Shown: positions 19,548-27,670, numbered from the stretch's first letter. The stretch is DNA of 64,000 nucleotides from Hymenobacter sp. BRD67 (GCF_013256425.1 NZ_CP053904.1:434001-498000), one strand, 5' to 3'. The notes: generated by a model not told the origin, from the sequence alone. Numbers and translations: made by a program.

Positions 19548-21519
19548 CCAGCCCGAGCCGCTGCTTAATTTCCTGCAAGGCGGGATACTTCTCGGCCAGG
19601 TAGGCAAACTTATCATTCGAGGTATAGAGCTTGCGGCCGGTGGGCGCGGCGGTGGCAACCTCCGTCTGCACCGTGAGGCCGGGGTGGCCGGTGCGCCGCC
19701 GCAGCTCGGCCATAAACTCGGCCCGGAACTCGTTGAACTGTACCACCTGCACGGGGTTATCCACGGTGAGCGTGATAACGTGGCCCGCATCGGCCGCTAC
19801 GGCGCGATTGAGCACCATATAGTCGCTCATCCTTTCCTGGGCACGGCGCTCATCGGCCAACTGCTGCCAAACACTGCTCAGCAGCTCGGGGGCAATGGGC
19901 GGCAGCGGGCCGGTAGGCGTAGCTAGCGTTGGTTCAGCAACTGTGGCCGCCGGGCGGGCTGCCGGAGCGGCTGGCGTACCCACATCGCGCAGGCCCGGCA
20001 GGCGATTGGGCAGACCGGCCAGGCCAGGTATCCTGGAAATAGACGGGCCAGCGGGCACCGGAATAGTAGTAGGGCGCACATCAGTGGGCCGGTGGTTGGG
20101 CTCCAGGCCCTGCATACTTGGCCGGCCAGTTTCGACGTGCGGCAGGGTGTCGCGCACCTGGTGGCGCAGGGTCACGGGCTCGGCCGGGGCTGGCTCGATG
20201 CTGGGGGTGGCGTGCAGCTCGGCTACGCCGTTTTCGACCGGCAGCGGGTCGGGGCCATCGGCGGGCGCATTGGTTTCGGGCTCGCGGTTCGCAGCAACAG
20301 ACGGCGGCGCCGGGCTTGGGGCGATGGGCTCGGAGCTTAGGCTGCTAGTTTTTTTTTTAGCCTCGCCGTTATCAGGCGATGACCTTTGGTTGTTGGCCGG
20401 CGTCAGGTCGCGCACAAACTGGACGGCGCCGTTGAGGTACGCCAGCTTCATGAGCGCCAGCTCGACGTGCAGGCGCTGATTCTTGGCCTGCTTAAACTCG
20501 CGGTCGCACTGGCTTATCAGGTTCAGGGCCGACAGCAGGAAGGGCAGCGGCGCGGCCTGGGCCTGCCGCACGTACTGCTGCCGGATATTTTCCGACACTT
20601 CCAGCAGCTGCACCGTTACGGGGTCTTTGCACACCAGCAGGCCGCGCAGGTGCTCGGCCGTGCCCACCACGAAGTTGTGCAGGTCGAAGCCCTGCTGCAT
20701 TACCGAATCGAGCAGCAGCAGCGCGGCCGACAGATTTTCGCGCAGCAGCGCTTCCACCAATCGGAAATAGTATTCGTAGTCCAGAATATGCAAGTTTTGC
20801 ACTACTTCTTTGTACGTCAGGTTGTTGCCGGCAAACGTTACCTGCTGGTCAAACATCGACAGCGCGTCGCGCAGCCCGCCGTCGGCCTTCTGGGCCAGCA
20901 GGTGCAGGGCGTCGTCGTCGGCCGTTACGCCCTCACTGGTGGCCACATAGCGCAGGTGCTCCCGAATATCTTCGACCCGAATCCGGTTAAAGTCGAATAT
21001 CTGGCAGCGCGAGAGAATAGTAGGGATAATCTTGTGGCGCTCGGTAGTGGCCAGGATAAAGATGGCGTAGCCCGGCGGCTCCTCCAGCGTCTTCAAAAAG
21101 GCGTTGAAGGCCGCATTCGAGAGCATGTGCACCTCGTCGATAATATAGATTTTATACCGACCCTGCTGCGGGGCATAGCGCACCTGCTCTACCAGCGAGC
21201 GAATATCCTCGACCGAGTTATTCGATGCCGCATCCAGCTCGTGCACATTGAACGAGGCATTTTCCTGAAAAGCCACGCACGAAGTACACTGTCCGCAGGC
21301 CTCAGCTTCGGGCGTGAGGTTGGTGCAGTTGATGGTTTTGGCCAGAATGCGGGCGCAGGTGGTTTTGCCTACGCCGCGCGGCCCGCAAAACAGGAAAGCC
21401 TGCGCCAGGTGCTGGCTCTGAATGGCGTTTTGCAGGGTGGTAGTGACGTGCTGCTGCCCCACCACGCTACGGAACGTGGCCGGACGATACTTACGGGCCG
21501 AAACAACAAAATTTTCCAT
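19534..21519 (-). CDS. dnaX: DNA polymerase III subunit gamma/tau
   Basis: This 661-aa clamp-loader ATPase has the P-loop GPRGVGKTT, a Cys4 zinc module (CTNLTPEAEACGQCTSC), the Walker B segment IIDEVHML, and the SRC motif in ILSRCQIFDF. Domain III ends near residue 375. A Pro/Ala-rich linker follows, then a C-terminal domain. At codons 388-391 the gene has ten consecutive A residues, a likely slippage site (see separate entry). A TATCTTTG promoter element lies just upstream. The CapA-like gene overlaps its end by 14 bp. Confidence 0.95.
   Translation of the reverse strand: MENFVVSARKYRPATFRSVVGQQHVTTTLQNAIQSQHLAQAFLFCGPRGVGKTTCARILAKTINCTNLTPEAEACGQCTSCVAFQENASFNVHELDAASNNSVEDIRSLVEQVRYAPQQGRYKIYIIDEVHMLSNAAFNAFLKTLEEPPGYAIFILATTERHKIIPTILSRCQIFDFNRIRVEDIREHLRYVATSEGVTADDDALHLLAQKADGGLRDALSMFDQQVTFAGNNLTYKEVVQNLHILDYEYYFRLVEALLRENLSAALLLLDSVMQQGFDLHNFVVGTAEHLRGLLVCKDPVTVQLLEVSENIRQQYVRQAQAAPLPFLLSALNLISQCDREFKQAKNQRLHVELALMKLAYLNGAVQFVRDLTPANNQRSSPDNGEAKKKTSSLSSEPIAPSPAPPSVAANREPETNAPADGPDPLPVENGVAELHATPSIEPAPAEPVTLRHQVRDTLPHVETGRPSMQGLEPNHRPTDVRPTTIPVPAGPSISRIPGLAGLPNRLPGLRDVGTPAAPAARPAATVAEPTLATPTGPLPPIAPELLSSVWQQLADERRAQERMSDYMVLNRAVAADAGHVITLTVDNPVQVVQFNEFRAEFMAELRRRTGHPGLTVQTEVATAAPTGRKLYTSNDKFAYLAEKYPALQEIKQRLGLDADF
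20349..20358 (-). promoter_or_regulatory. A10 slippage site in dnaX
   Basis: The mRNA reads GCU AAA AAA AAA ACU AGC. A shift to the -1 frame, or one extra A, gives Asn then UAG, for a 391-aa protein. A +1 shift, or one A less, gives Leu-Ala-Ala then UAA, for 393 aa. Both products would end just after the ATPase core, like gamma. E. coli uses ribosomal frameshifting and Thermus uses transcriptional slippage at such dnaX A-runs; use here is inferred. Confidence 0.55.
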
Positions 21520-21532
21520 ACGCGATACTTCA

Positions 21533-21540
21533 CAAAGATA
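21533..21540 (-). promoter_or_regulatory. Promoter -7 element for dnaX
   Basis: TATCTTTG on the minus strand matches TAnnTTTG, ending 13 nt before the dnaX ATG. Confidence 0.55.
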
Positions 21541-21676
21541 CCTAGCCGCCAGGGTAGGGTAAGCGTGGGCTTGCCACCTGACCGGAACAAAATATCATCC
21601 CAAAACATTTACGCTACAAGCAGCGTATCTTTACGCCCCGCTTCTCTTGGGAGGCGGGCCTTGTTCTTTCTAATTT

Positions 21677-22045
21677 GGGGCTGACCGGAATTGACAGCTT
21701 GCGCAAGCTGCGGGTAAGCGTGCCGGGAGTTGATGGAAGCTCTCCCGTTAAAAAATCTATCAAACAACAATCGGCGACTATTCGTACGCCATGGCTGCCT
21801 AGTTTAGAACTACGCACCGCCATCGTTCCGCCCGGGTAAGTTTTTACACCTGGGAGCACGGAGCGTCGTAAGTAGAAACTAGCCTTCGAAGAGCTGTGAT
21901 TCGGAGGCGAAACCCAACTGCAGATAAGAGAATTTCAAGGGCCTGATATGCGCCTGAAGTTCTTCGAAAATCCAAGCATAGCTACGCACGTAGAAAGCAC
22001 GTTAGTTTCCTTGTCTGGACCAGGGTTCGAATCCCTGCAGCTCCA
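21677..22045 (+). ncRNA. ssrA: Transfer-messenger RNA
   Basis: The 5' end GGGGCTGACCGGAATTGACAG and the 3' end GGTTCGAATCCCTGCAGCTCCA form the tRNA-like domain, with GGGGCTG pairing to CAGCTCC and an encoded CCA. The tag frame starts at 21773 and reads Gly-Asp-Tyr-Ser-Tyr-Ala-Met-Ala-Ala, then TAG at 21800-21802. This matches the AMAA-type tags of Cytophagales. tmRNA frees stalled ribosomes and marks the product for proteolysis. A TATCTTTA about 43 nt upstream (21626-21633) may be its -7 element. Confidence 0.95.
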
Positions 22046-22049
22046 CTGA

Positions 22050-22087
22050 AACCCCCGCTTCCGGCTTGGAAGCGGGGGTTTTGTTTT
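22050..22087 (+). terminator. tmRNA terminator
   Basis: A GC-rich stem (ACCCCCGCTTCC with GGAAGCGGGGGT, 5-nt loop) is followed by TTTTGTTTTT. It starts 5 nt after the tmRNA CCA end. Confidence 0.9.
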
Positions 22088-22282
22088 TGCACGAGACAAA
22101 TACGCATCAACCCAAAAACCGTAGCAACAGTCTGCCCAGTTCATCCACTGTAAGGCGAGGCCGCGTCTGTGCAAAGATGAGTTGGCAGGTTGTAAAAGAG
22201 CCCAGCACGCCCAGCACTTATAAGAAGAGAGCGGGCCACACTCGCAACTTGCAAAAGTCGCGAAAAACGCGTAGCTTCCTAA

Positions 22283-22489
22283 ATGGAACAGCTACTCAAA
22301 CTCCTCGCCCAGCACTGGCATCTGACTACCGACGACTACTGGCATTTGCGCCTGCTTTGCACCCTGTTGCTGGGGCCCATAGTAGGAGTGCTGTATCTCG
22401 TGTTTTTCGACAAGCGTACACCCCGCACGGCCGCAGGCTCCCGGCCTGGTATGTGGGTAAGTAGGGAAGGGCTGTTGTTGAGCCAGTAA
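22283..22489 (+). CDS. Possible small membrane protein
   Basis: A 68-aa frame (MEQLLKLLAQHW...) has one hydrophobic helix at about residues 26-42 (LLCTLLLGPIVGVLYLVFF), then a positively charged segment, as in small inner-membrane proteins. A terminator follows 78 bp later. There is no recognisable family and no clear ribosome-binding site, so it may be chance coding in a GC-rich stretch. Confidence 0.35.
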   Translation: MEQLLKLLAQHWHLTTDDYWHLRLLCTLLLGPIVGVLYLVFFDKRTPRTAAGSRPGMWVSREGLLLSQ

Positions 22490-22566
22490 GGGTGTCAAGC
22501 GACCAGGGCCAACCACCTTTGCCCACCAACTGCGGGCTACTCAGCTTCTAATTCTACCTGGCAGCG

Positions 22567-22595
22567 AAAAGCCTCCCCTTGTTCGGGAGGCTTTT
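22567..22595 (+). terminator. Intrinsic terminator
   Basis: A perfect 11-bp stem (AAAAGCCTCCC with GGGAGGCTTTT, 7-nt loop). It works in principle on either strand and supports a transcript ending here, perhaps from the small frame at 22283. Confidence 0.65.
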
Positions 22596-22619
22596 GCTTG
22601 CTCTGGTTTGGAAAAGGAA

Positions 22620-23363
22620 CAGGTTGGAAAGGATACCCAGGTCAGTGGGAGTGTTAGCAAATTTACTAGCTTTTGCGCCACTAAAAAGGACATAGCGGCC
22701 ACATTTGTGACATATCATGTCTCTTTTTTGGCTTGATAAAAGTCAAATAATTCATTAGATAAGTCAATATAAAACCCTGCTTGTGTGTTAGTATTGAGTA
22801 AGAAGTGATTAATAGCAAAGGTGTCATTATATAAAACAGAGTAGATTGTGACTTTAGCTAATCATAGCAGGGCAAAAAATGACTCCACGTTCCAAACGAC
22901 TATTGTTTGTTGAAATAAAATTTACTTATATTATTTAATTTGAATTACATAGTATTTTATATAAAAACATTTGTTATATTTTCCAGTCTAAAAAATACAG
23001 GAGAACTTAACTTTTCCTGTATTTGCCTTTCTGTACGATTTTTATTTTTAGATAAATAAGGTAAAATGCGACTAGTTGCTGATTATCAAGGTATTGTCCA
23101 CATATAGCCAAGTCTTTTCCAAGAAGAGCTAAGGCCTATAGCCGGGGCCGCCAGGCGCGTAGGAAGAGCCTTTTTTAGCACATGTTCCAACTTGTTGTAA
23201 AGCAATGAATTATTGCGGATACAAGGTTGTGTTATAAAGCTGATAAAAATAAAAAACAAGGTAATTAGCTAACAACCTGTCTGCTACGCCGTATAAGGCT
23301 AGCAGCTTGGCTGAATTTATTGCCAGTTGCATTTTTTAATTCTTTTCTTATTTCCACATTGCC
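22620..23363. other. AT-rich gene-free region
   Basis: About 740 bp are visibly AT-rich against a GC-rich background and hold no frame above roughly 60 codons. One terminator-like hairpin lies at 22993-23024. There is no tRNA, no recognisable IS end and no TAnnTTTG promoter that I could place with confidence. It could hold a small RNA, the upstream control of the secreted protein at 23364, or eroded foreign DNA. Confidence 0.5.
22993..23024. terminator. Hairpin in the AT-rich region
   Basis: AAATACAGGAGAA pairs with TTTTCCTGTATTT (one mismatch, 6-nt loop). The arms end in A and T runs, as in a bidirectional intrinsic terminator. No gene is seen to end here, which suggests an unannotated transcript. 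Confidence 0.45.
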
Positions 23364-23639
23364 ATGAAATTCACCACCAGTTTCTTTGCCGCGGCTCTTG
23401 CTCTTTGTTCAACGGCTGCTTTCGCCCAGACTACTCCTGGCACAATGGGCACCGGCTCTACCTCGGGCACTAGCGGCTCTACCAGCGGTACCATGCAGTC
23501 GGGCTCTACCAGCGGCACTATGCAGTCGGGCTCTATGAGCGACGGTAGCATGAGCGGTAGCTCGATGCACAAAGGCAAACGCATGAAAAGCAAAAGCGTG
23601 AAATCGACTGACGGCACCACTACGAAAACCAAAATGTAG
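23364..23639 (+). CDS. Small secreted Ser/Gly/Thr/Met-rich repeat protein
   Basis: The 91-aa protein has a clear signal peptide (residues 1-21, ending AFAQ). A low-complexity region of GSTSGTMQS-like units follows (GSTSGTMQSGSTSGTMQSGS), then a basic tail with KGKRMKSKSVKS. The mature part should be disordered and periplasmic or surface-exposed. No family recognised. A strong terminator follows within 30 bp. Confidence 0.65.
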   Translation: MKFTTSFFAAALALCSTAAFAQTTPGTMGTGSTSGTSGSTSGTMQSGSTSGTMQSGSMSDGSMSGSSMHKGKRMKSKSVKSTDGTTTKTKM

Positions 23640-23667
23640 TAGTCAGGCGGCTATTTCTGCCGTATAA

Positions 23668-23704
23668 AGAGCCGGTTGGTCGTTGCAGACCAGCCGGCTC
23701 TTTT
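23668..23704 (+). terminator. Intrinsic terminator
   Basis: AGAGCCGGTTGGTC pairs with GACCAGCCGGCTCT (one mismatch, 6-nt loop), followed by TTTT. It ends the transcript of the small secreted protein. Confidence 0.8.
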
Positions 23705-23732
23705 GGTTAATTCATTTTTCACTATATTTACT

Positions 23733-24146
23733 ATGAAAACGTTGTTATTACTACTGTTCGGCGTGGGCGTCGGCACTGCCCATGCCCAAACTGTACCCTT
23801 CGATGCCACAGCCCCCATGCGGGGCGGGGCCCAAAACCAGACTTCGGTGCCGCCCGTGAACCCTGCGCTCAATCAGAGTACTATTCAGGGTCCTTCGCAG
23901 GTGCAGCGCACCACCAGCAGCTATGATGCGCAGCCCAGCCGCCAGGCAGTGGGAACGGCCCCGGTAGCCGGCACGCCGGAAATGTCGCCTACGTCTGTGC
24001 CCGACGTGCGCGAGCAGCCACTTATTCCCCAGCGGCGGTCTACACAATCGAGCGATATTGTGCCCAGCCGTGGCGTCAGCTCCAGTACTATCAATCAGCG
24101 GCCGCATCCGGTGCCCCAGTCGTCGCCCGCTTCCACGCAGCCCTGA
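23733..24146 (+). CDS. Small exported protein, unknown
   Basis: The 137-aa frame begins with a signal peptide (MKTLLLLLFGVGVGTAHAQ). The rest is rich in Pro, Gln, Ser and Thr and predicted disordered. The ATG at 23733 is chosen over an in-frame start at 23676 because the latter lies in the preceding terminator and would bury the signal peptide. No family recognised. A very strong hairpin follows. Confidence 0.6.
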   Translation: MKTLLLLLFGVGVGTAHAQTVPFDATAPMRGGAQNQTSVPPVNPALNQSTIQGPSQVQRTTSSYDAQPSRQAVGTAPVAGTPEMSPTSVPDVREQPLIPQRRSTQSSDIVPSRGVSSSTINQRPHPVPQSSPASTQP

Positions 24147-24174
24147 CAGAAATGGATACGCTTTACCAGCGCTT

Positions 24175-24232
24175 CCTAAACGGCAAAAGGCCAACGCTTC
24201 ATTTTAGAAGCGTTGGCCTTTTGCCGTTTAGG
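24175..24232. terminator. Strong bidirectional terminator hairpin
   Basis: A perfect 26-bp stem (24175-24200 with 24207-24232) has a 6-nt loop. It lies between convergent genes, 28 bp after one stop and 8 bp after the other. T-rich segments on both arms fit termination in both directions. Confidence 0.8.
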
Positions 24233-24240
24233 AGGTAAGA

Positions 24241-24582
24241 TTACTTGGCGGCGTGAGCCAGTAGCTCGTGGCCGTGGCGGCGCAGCGTATCGGCCAGTTT
24301 CAGCAGGTTGGCTTTGAGGTCGGGGCTAGCGAGGTGGCTAACCTGGCTGGTTTGGTCTCCGAGCATGGTCAGCGAATTGCCGATGGACGTTGCGCTCAGG
24401 CTGCCGCTGGTGAGCAGCGATTGCAGGTTGCCCATTTCGCGGGCAATATCCTGCAGCTCGGGCTGGCCGCTTTGCAGAAACTGCTGCTGCCAGGTTTCAG
24501 TATTATCCATAGCTGAGCCCAGGGGTAAGCTGGTCAGGCCATTCTGCAACCCCGACAGGGTAGCGTGCAGGAGGTCATTCAT
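24241..24582 (-). CDS. Small helical protein, unknown
   Basis: The 113-aa protein starts MNDLLHATLSGLQNGLTSLP and is mostly amphipathic helix, with no signal peptide or membrane segment. The ATG at 24582 is preferred over an in-frame extension to 24789 that overlaps uvsE. No family recognised. It follows uvsE by about 50 bp on the same strand and may share its transcript. Confidence 0.6.
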   Translation of the reverse strand: MNDLLHATLSGLQNGLTSLPLGSAMDNTETWQQQFLQSGQPELQDIAREMGNLQSLLTSGSLSATSIGNSLTMLGDQTSQVSHLASPDLKANLLKLADTLRRHGHELLAHAAK

Positions 24583-24634
24583 ACAAAAAAATTGGGAGAG
24601 GGTAAAGAGAAGGGTGGGCGGAGACAGAGACCCT

Positions 24635-25612
24635 TTACGCAGGCCGGGCTTTAACGGCTGGCTGCCTGGTTGCTGTGCGCTCCGAGAAAGTGGGCGGCAC
24701 GTAGCCTGCCGCCACAGGTGGCAGCAGCCCAAGCTCGCGCAGCTGCTGCGCGGCCCGCACTGCACTGGCTTCTTTGTCCTTGATTTCAAGCATCATATCC
24801 ACGTCAAGCCCGTCGAGGTCGGCCAGAAAGCTGCGGAACAGCTCGGGCACCAGCGTATCAGTGTGCTTGCCTTTGCGCTCGCCGGGGGCCTGCGAGCTGT
24901 AGTCCATCATCAGCACGCCGTCGCGGGTAGGGTGCCAGGTAGCGGCGGCCAGGCGCAGGGCTTCGCGCATGGGTTCGCCGTGATTGAGGCATTCGTGGTG
25001 AAAATTGTCGAATAGAATGGGCACGCCCGTCAGGTCGTGCAGGCTCAGGCACTCGCGCAGGCTATATAGGCGGTCGTCGTTTTCGACTACCAAGCGCGCT
25101 TTCACGGCTGCGGGCAGCAGGGCATGGAAGGTATCGGTCCACCGGGCCAGGGCCGCGCCCTTGTCGCCGTAAGCGCCGCCGGCATGAATCTGCAGCTTAG
25201 CCGTCGAGTCCAACTCCATCAAATCGAGCATGGAGCCCTGATAGACCAGTTCGGCAATACTGCGCTGCACAATACCAGGGTCGGGCGAGTTAAGCACCAC
25301 AAACTGGTCGGGGTGAAACGAGATGCGCAGTTCATGCCGCCGCACGTACTCCCCGATGGCCCGAAACTCGCTTTTAAAGTGCTGCTGCCACGGAAAGGTA
25401 TTGATTTCGTGCGAGCCAAACGGCACGATGCCCGAGCCGATGCGAAAGAACAGCAGCCCGTGCGCTACGTTCCATTCCAGTATCTGCTGTAAGCAGGCCA
25501 GGTTAGCTGCCACGGTCGGCACCAGGCGCTCGGCCGAGTAGGAGGCAAGCCGGAAGGTGCCCGCCGCGCTGCACGGCAGCGTTTCATTCACGCAGGGATA
25601 GCCAATTTTCAT
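24635..25612 (-). CDS. uvsE: UV damage endonuclease
   Basis: This 325-aa TIM-barrel enzyme starts the alternative excision repair of UV photoproducts by cutting 5' of the lesion. Family motifs: MKIGYPCVNETL, RIGSGIVPFGSHE, RISFHPDQFVVLNSP (metal-binding His), QIHAGGAYGDK, LVVENDDRLYS and DYSSQAPGERKGKHTDT. The last 30 residues are a basic, Pro-containing tail. The preceding DNA ends at an IS3-family element, whose left end lies 70 bp before the ATG. Confidence 0.93.
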   Translation of the reverse strand: MKIGYPCVNETLPCSAAGTFRLASYSAERLVPTVAANLACLQQILEWNVAHGLLFFRIGSGIVPFGSHEINTFPWQQHFKSEFRAIGEYVRRHELRISFHPDQFVVLNSPDPGIVQRSIAELVYQGSMLDLMELDSTAKLQIHAGGAYGDKGAALARWTDTFHALLPAAVKARLVVENDDRLYSLRECLSLHDLTGVPILFDNFHHECLNHGEPMREALRLAAATWHPTRDGVLMMDYSSQAPGERKGKHTDTLVPELFRSFLADLDGLDVDMMLEIKDKEASAVRAAQQLRELGLLPPVAAGYVPPTFSERTATRQPAVKARPA

Positions 25613-25732
25613 TCCCTAGGCTTACGCCAAACCGGGGCCGCGCGTTATCAGGAATCAGCCGCGCCGTGCCGCTGGCTACTCTGAGGTGGTCGGGTGCAAT
25701 AGGAGAGAATTGGGTGCTAAATTCCCAACCTC

Positions 25733-26020
25733 ATGGAAAAAGCTCCTCCTACGAAACGGCCGCGGTATGATGCGACCTTCCGCGCCGAAGCCCTGCGCTT
25801 AGCCAGCGAAAGCCGCTCCACGCTGGCCGCCGCGCGTGCCTTGAACATTGACCCCAAGCGCCTCTATGCGTGGCAGAAGTCGGCCCAACAACCCTTACCA
25901 GCTGACCCGGCCGAGGCCGCCGAGGTGCGCGCCCTGCGTCAGGCCAACAAACGCCTGGCGCAGGAGCTGGAAATTTTAAAAAAAGCCATCGCTATCTTCT
26001 CGACCACCCCGACGCTGTGA
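25733..26020 (+). CDS. IS3-family transposase OrfA
   Basis: This 95-aa helix-turn-helix protein (RPRYDATFRAEALRLASES ... AARALNIDPKRLYAWQ) ends in a leucine-zipper-like helix (LRQANKRLAQELEILKKA). The slippery run A7G at 25978-25985 lies in its last part. A -1 shift there reads into the orfB frame, as for other IS3 elements. Its stop overlaps the orfB GTG start by 4 bp. Confidence 0.88.
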   Translation: MEKAPPTKRPRYDATFRAEALRLASESRSTLAAARALNIDPKRLYAWQKSAQQPLPADPAEAAEVRALRQANKRLAQELEILKKAIAIFSTTPTL

Positions 26021-26961
26021 GTCACTTACAATTTATGGACCAGCAGCACGTTCACTATCCGGTGCAGCTGCTTTGCCAAGCCCTCGGGGTGGTGCCCAGC
26101 CGCTACTACGCGTGGCGAAAAGGGGTGGTGGCGGGCGTAAGAGCCCCCGCGGAACCGGCCTGGGAAACGGCCCTGGTCGACGTGTTTGACGACCACCAGC
26201 GCCGCTACGGCACCCGCCGCCTACGCGTTGAGCTGCGCGAGTTGGGGTACCAAGTGGGGCGGCAGGCCATTCGCACGGCGCTGCGCCGCCAGGCGCGCAA
26301 GGCCTTGCAGCCCAAAGCGTTTGTCCCGCGCACCACTGATTCCACCCATGGCAAACGGTGCGCGCCGAACTTGCTGCTCGACCAGCCAAAGCCTACCCAG
26401 GCCAATCGGGTGTGGGTCAGCGACATTACCTACCTGCCCCTGGCCAACGGCAATTGGGTTTATTGCTGTGCTTTTCAGGACGTATGCACCAAGCAGGTGG
26501 TGGGCACGGTGCCGCCACGGCGGCACTTCGCAAGTGCGGGCTGATATGCCGGAGGCGCTGGTTACCACCGCTTTGCAACGGGCCCTGCTCGCCCAGCGGC
26601 CCGCTCCTGGCCTGATTGTGCACTCCGACCGGGGCGGCCAGTATGTGGGCAACGTCTACAAGGCGCTGCTGCGCGACGCCAAAGCCCACCTTTCGCACAG
26701 CCGAGCCGGCGACTGCTACGACAACGCCCAGGCCGAAAACCGTCAAAAGGTTTTGGGCGCCTATGGTCGCGCCTCAAAACGGAAGTGCTTGAACTCCGGG
26801 ACTGGCCCGTCTTTACCGATTTGGCCGACGCGCAGACCAGCGTGGCCGATTATTTTGACTACTACAATCATAAACGCCGGCATTCCAGTATCGGCTATTC
26901 AAAGCCTTATCACTTTCACCAGCAGCTACTTGCTAACATCACCCAATTCTCTCCTGCCTAA
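26017..26961 (+). pseudogene. IS3-family transposase OrfB, disrupted
   Basis: This is a DDE integrase with RVWVSDITYLPL (first Asp), LIVHSDRGGQYVG (second Asp) and the C-terminal DYFDYYNHKRRHSSIGYSKP. The frame changes twice. After KQVVG (about 26504-26532) a palindrome-rich stretch replaces the expected residues, leading to a stop at 26542-26544. A second stretch at about 26738-26760 replaces the expected codons between AQAE and LWSRL, where the catalytic Glu region lies. The two appear to add about 22 and 20 bp, so the reading frame is the original one again at the end. The enzyme is probably inactive. Confidence 0.82.
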
Positions 26962-26971
26962 CTAGACCACC

Positions 26972-27670
26972 TCACTCATACCCCCGGTTGTCGCGGAAGG
27001 CTTTGTTGTATTCGGCTCGTTTCTGCTGGGCTTTTTCGGCGGCTTCGCGGGCTTTTATCTCCTCCATCTTGCGGCGCTCTTTGCCCTGGCGCGAAAACTG
27101 GTCGTAGAGCCAGTCTACGTTCGAGCCGCTGATAGTCGGGGCTTCGGGGCGCGGGGCGGTAGAGTCGACCGGAAACAGCGGCTTGGGCTTGGGCGCGCGC
27201 TTGGGCACTTTTACTACAGGCGGACTGGGGCGCTTTATATTGCGCAGGGCCCGGTTGATGATAGCACGGTCGGGGCGGTCGGCGGTTATGCGCACTTCGC
27301 CGAGCTGAATAGAGTCGCGCACCAGCTTTATCTGCACCACCAGCTGCGAGAGCGTGGTGTTGCCCAGCACCAAGCGGTGCGGCTTGTAGCCTATTGCCCG
27401 AAATAGCAGGGTGTCGGACGAGAGCGCAGTCAGAAAAAAATCGCCCTGTGCATCGGCCACCACGCCGCGGTGCGTGCGCTGCACCTGCACGGTTGCCCCC
27501 GGAATAGGCTGTTTGGTTGAGCCCGCCGATATGGTGCCGCTGACGCGTACGGTAGGCAGCGGGCTGCCTGCCTGCGCCCACCCGCTGGTAGCTGAAAGCA
27601 CAGCAACAAGCACCAGGCTGATAATCAAGAGCCTGCGCTTAAAAAATAGAAGGGCTGCCAGCAAAAACAC
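26972..27670 (-). CDS. Exported CarboxypepD_reg-like protein
   Basis: After a hydrophobic signal region (LLIISLVLVAVLSATSGWAQA), residues about 45-125 form a carboxypeptidase regulatory-like beta-sandwich (VSGTISAGSTKQPIPGATV ... ADAQGDFFL ... LLFRAIGYK). The C-terminal part is basic and Glu/Lys-rich. The upstream ATG at 27775 lies before a terminator, so a GTG at 27670 is preferred; the start is uncertain. The IS3 element inserted at the stop: the TGA now used comes from the IS end, and before insertion GAG was followed by TAG. Confidence 0.68.
   Translation of the reverse strand: MFLLAALLFFKRRLLIISLVLVAVLSATSGWAQAGSPLPTVRVSGTISAGSTKQPIPGATVQVQRTHRGVVADAQGDFFLTALSSDTLLFRAIGYKPHRLVLGNTTLSQLVVQIKLVRDSIQLGEVRITADRPDRAIINRALRNIKRPSPPVVKVPKRAPKPKPLFPVDSTAPRPEAPTISGSNVDWLYDQFSRQGKERRKMEEIKAREAAEKAQQKRAEYNKAFRDNRGYE

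Larger units (their letters stand above)
25682..26974. mobile_element. IS3-family insertion sequence
   Basis: Terminal inverted repeats of about 35 bp bound the element. Both start TGAGGTGGTC and share AGGAGAGAATTGGGTG after a divergent middle (25682-25716 and the complement of 26940-26974). The 3-bp flanks are identical (CTC at 25679-25681 and 26975-26977), the normal IS3 target duplication. It carries orfA and a broken orfB. The right end supplies the stop codon of the neighbouring minus-strand gene. Confidence 0.92.

Noticed and set aside
19548..19790. N-terminal extension of the CapA-like protein
   Set aside because: The sequence is dnaX read in another frame; the lipobox is correctly placed only from the ATG at 19547.
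20386..21684. A 432-codon plus-strand frame across dnaX
   Set aside because: It mirrors dnaX codons and runs into the tmRNA promoter region; no domains seen.
23450..23550. Tandem repeats in the small secreted protein as a CRISPR-like array
   Set aside because: The repeats are short, in frame and encode GSTSGTMQ units; there are no spacers and no cas genes.
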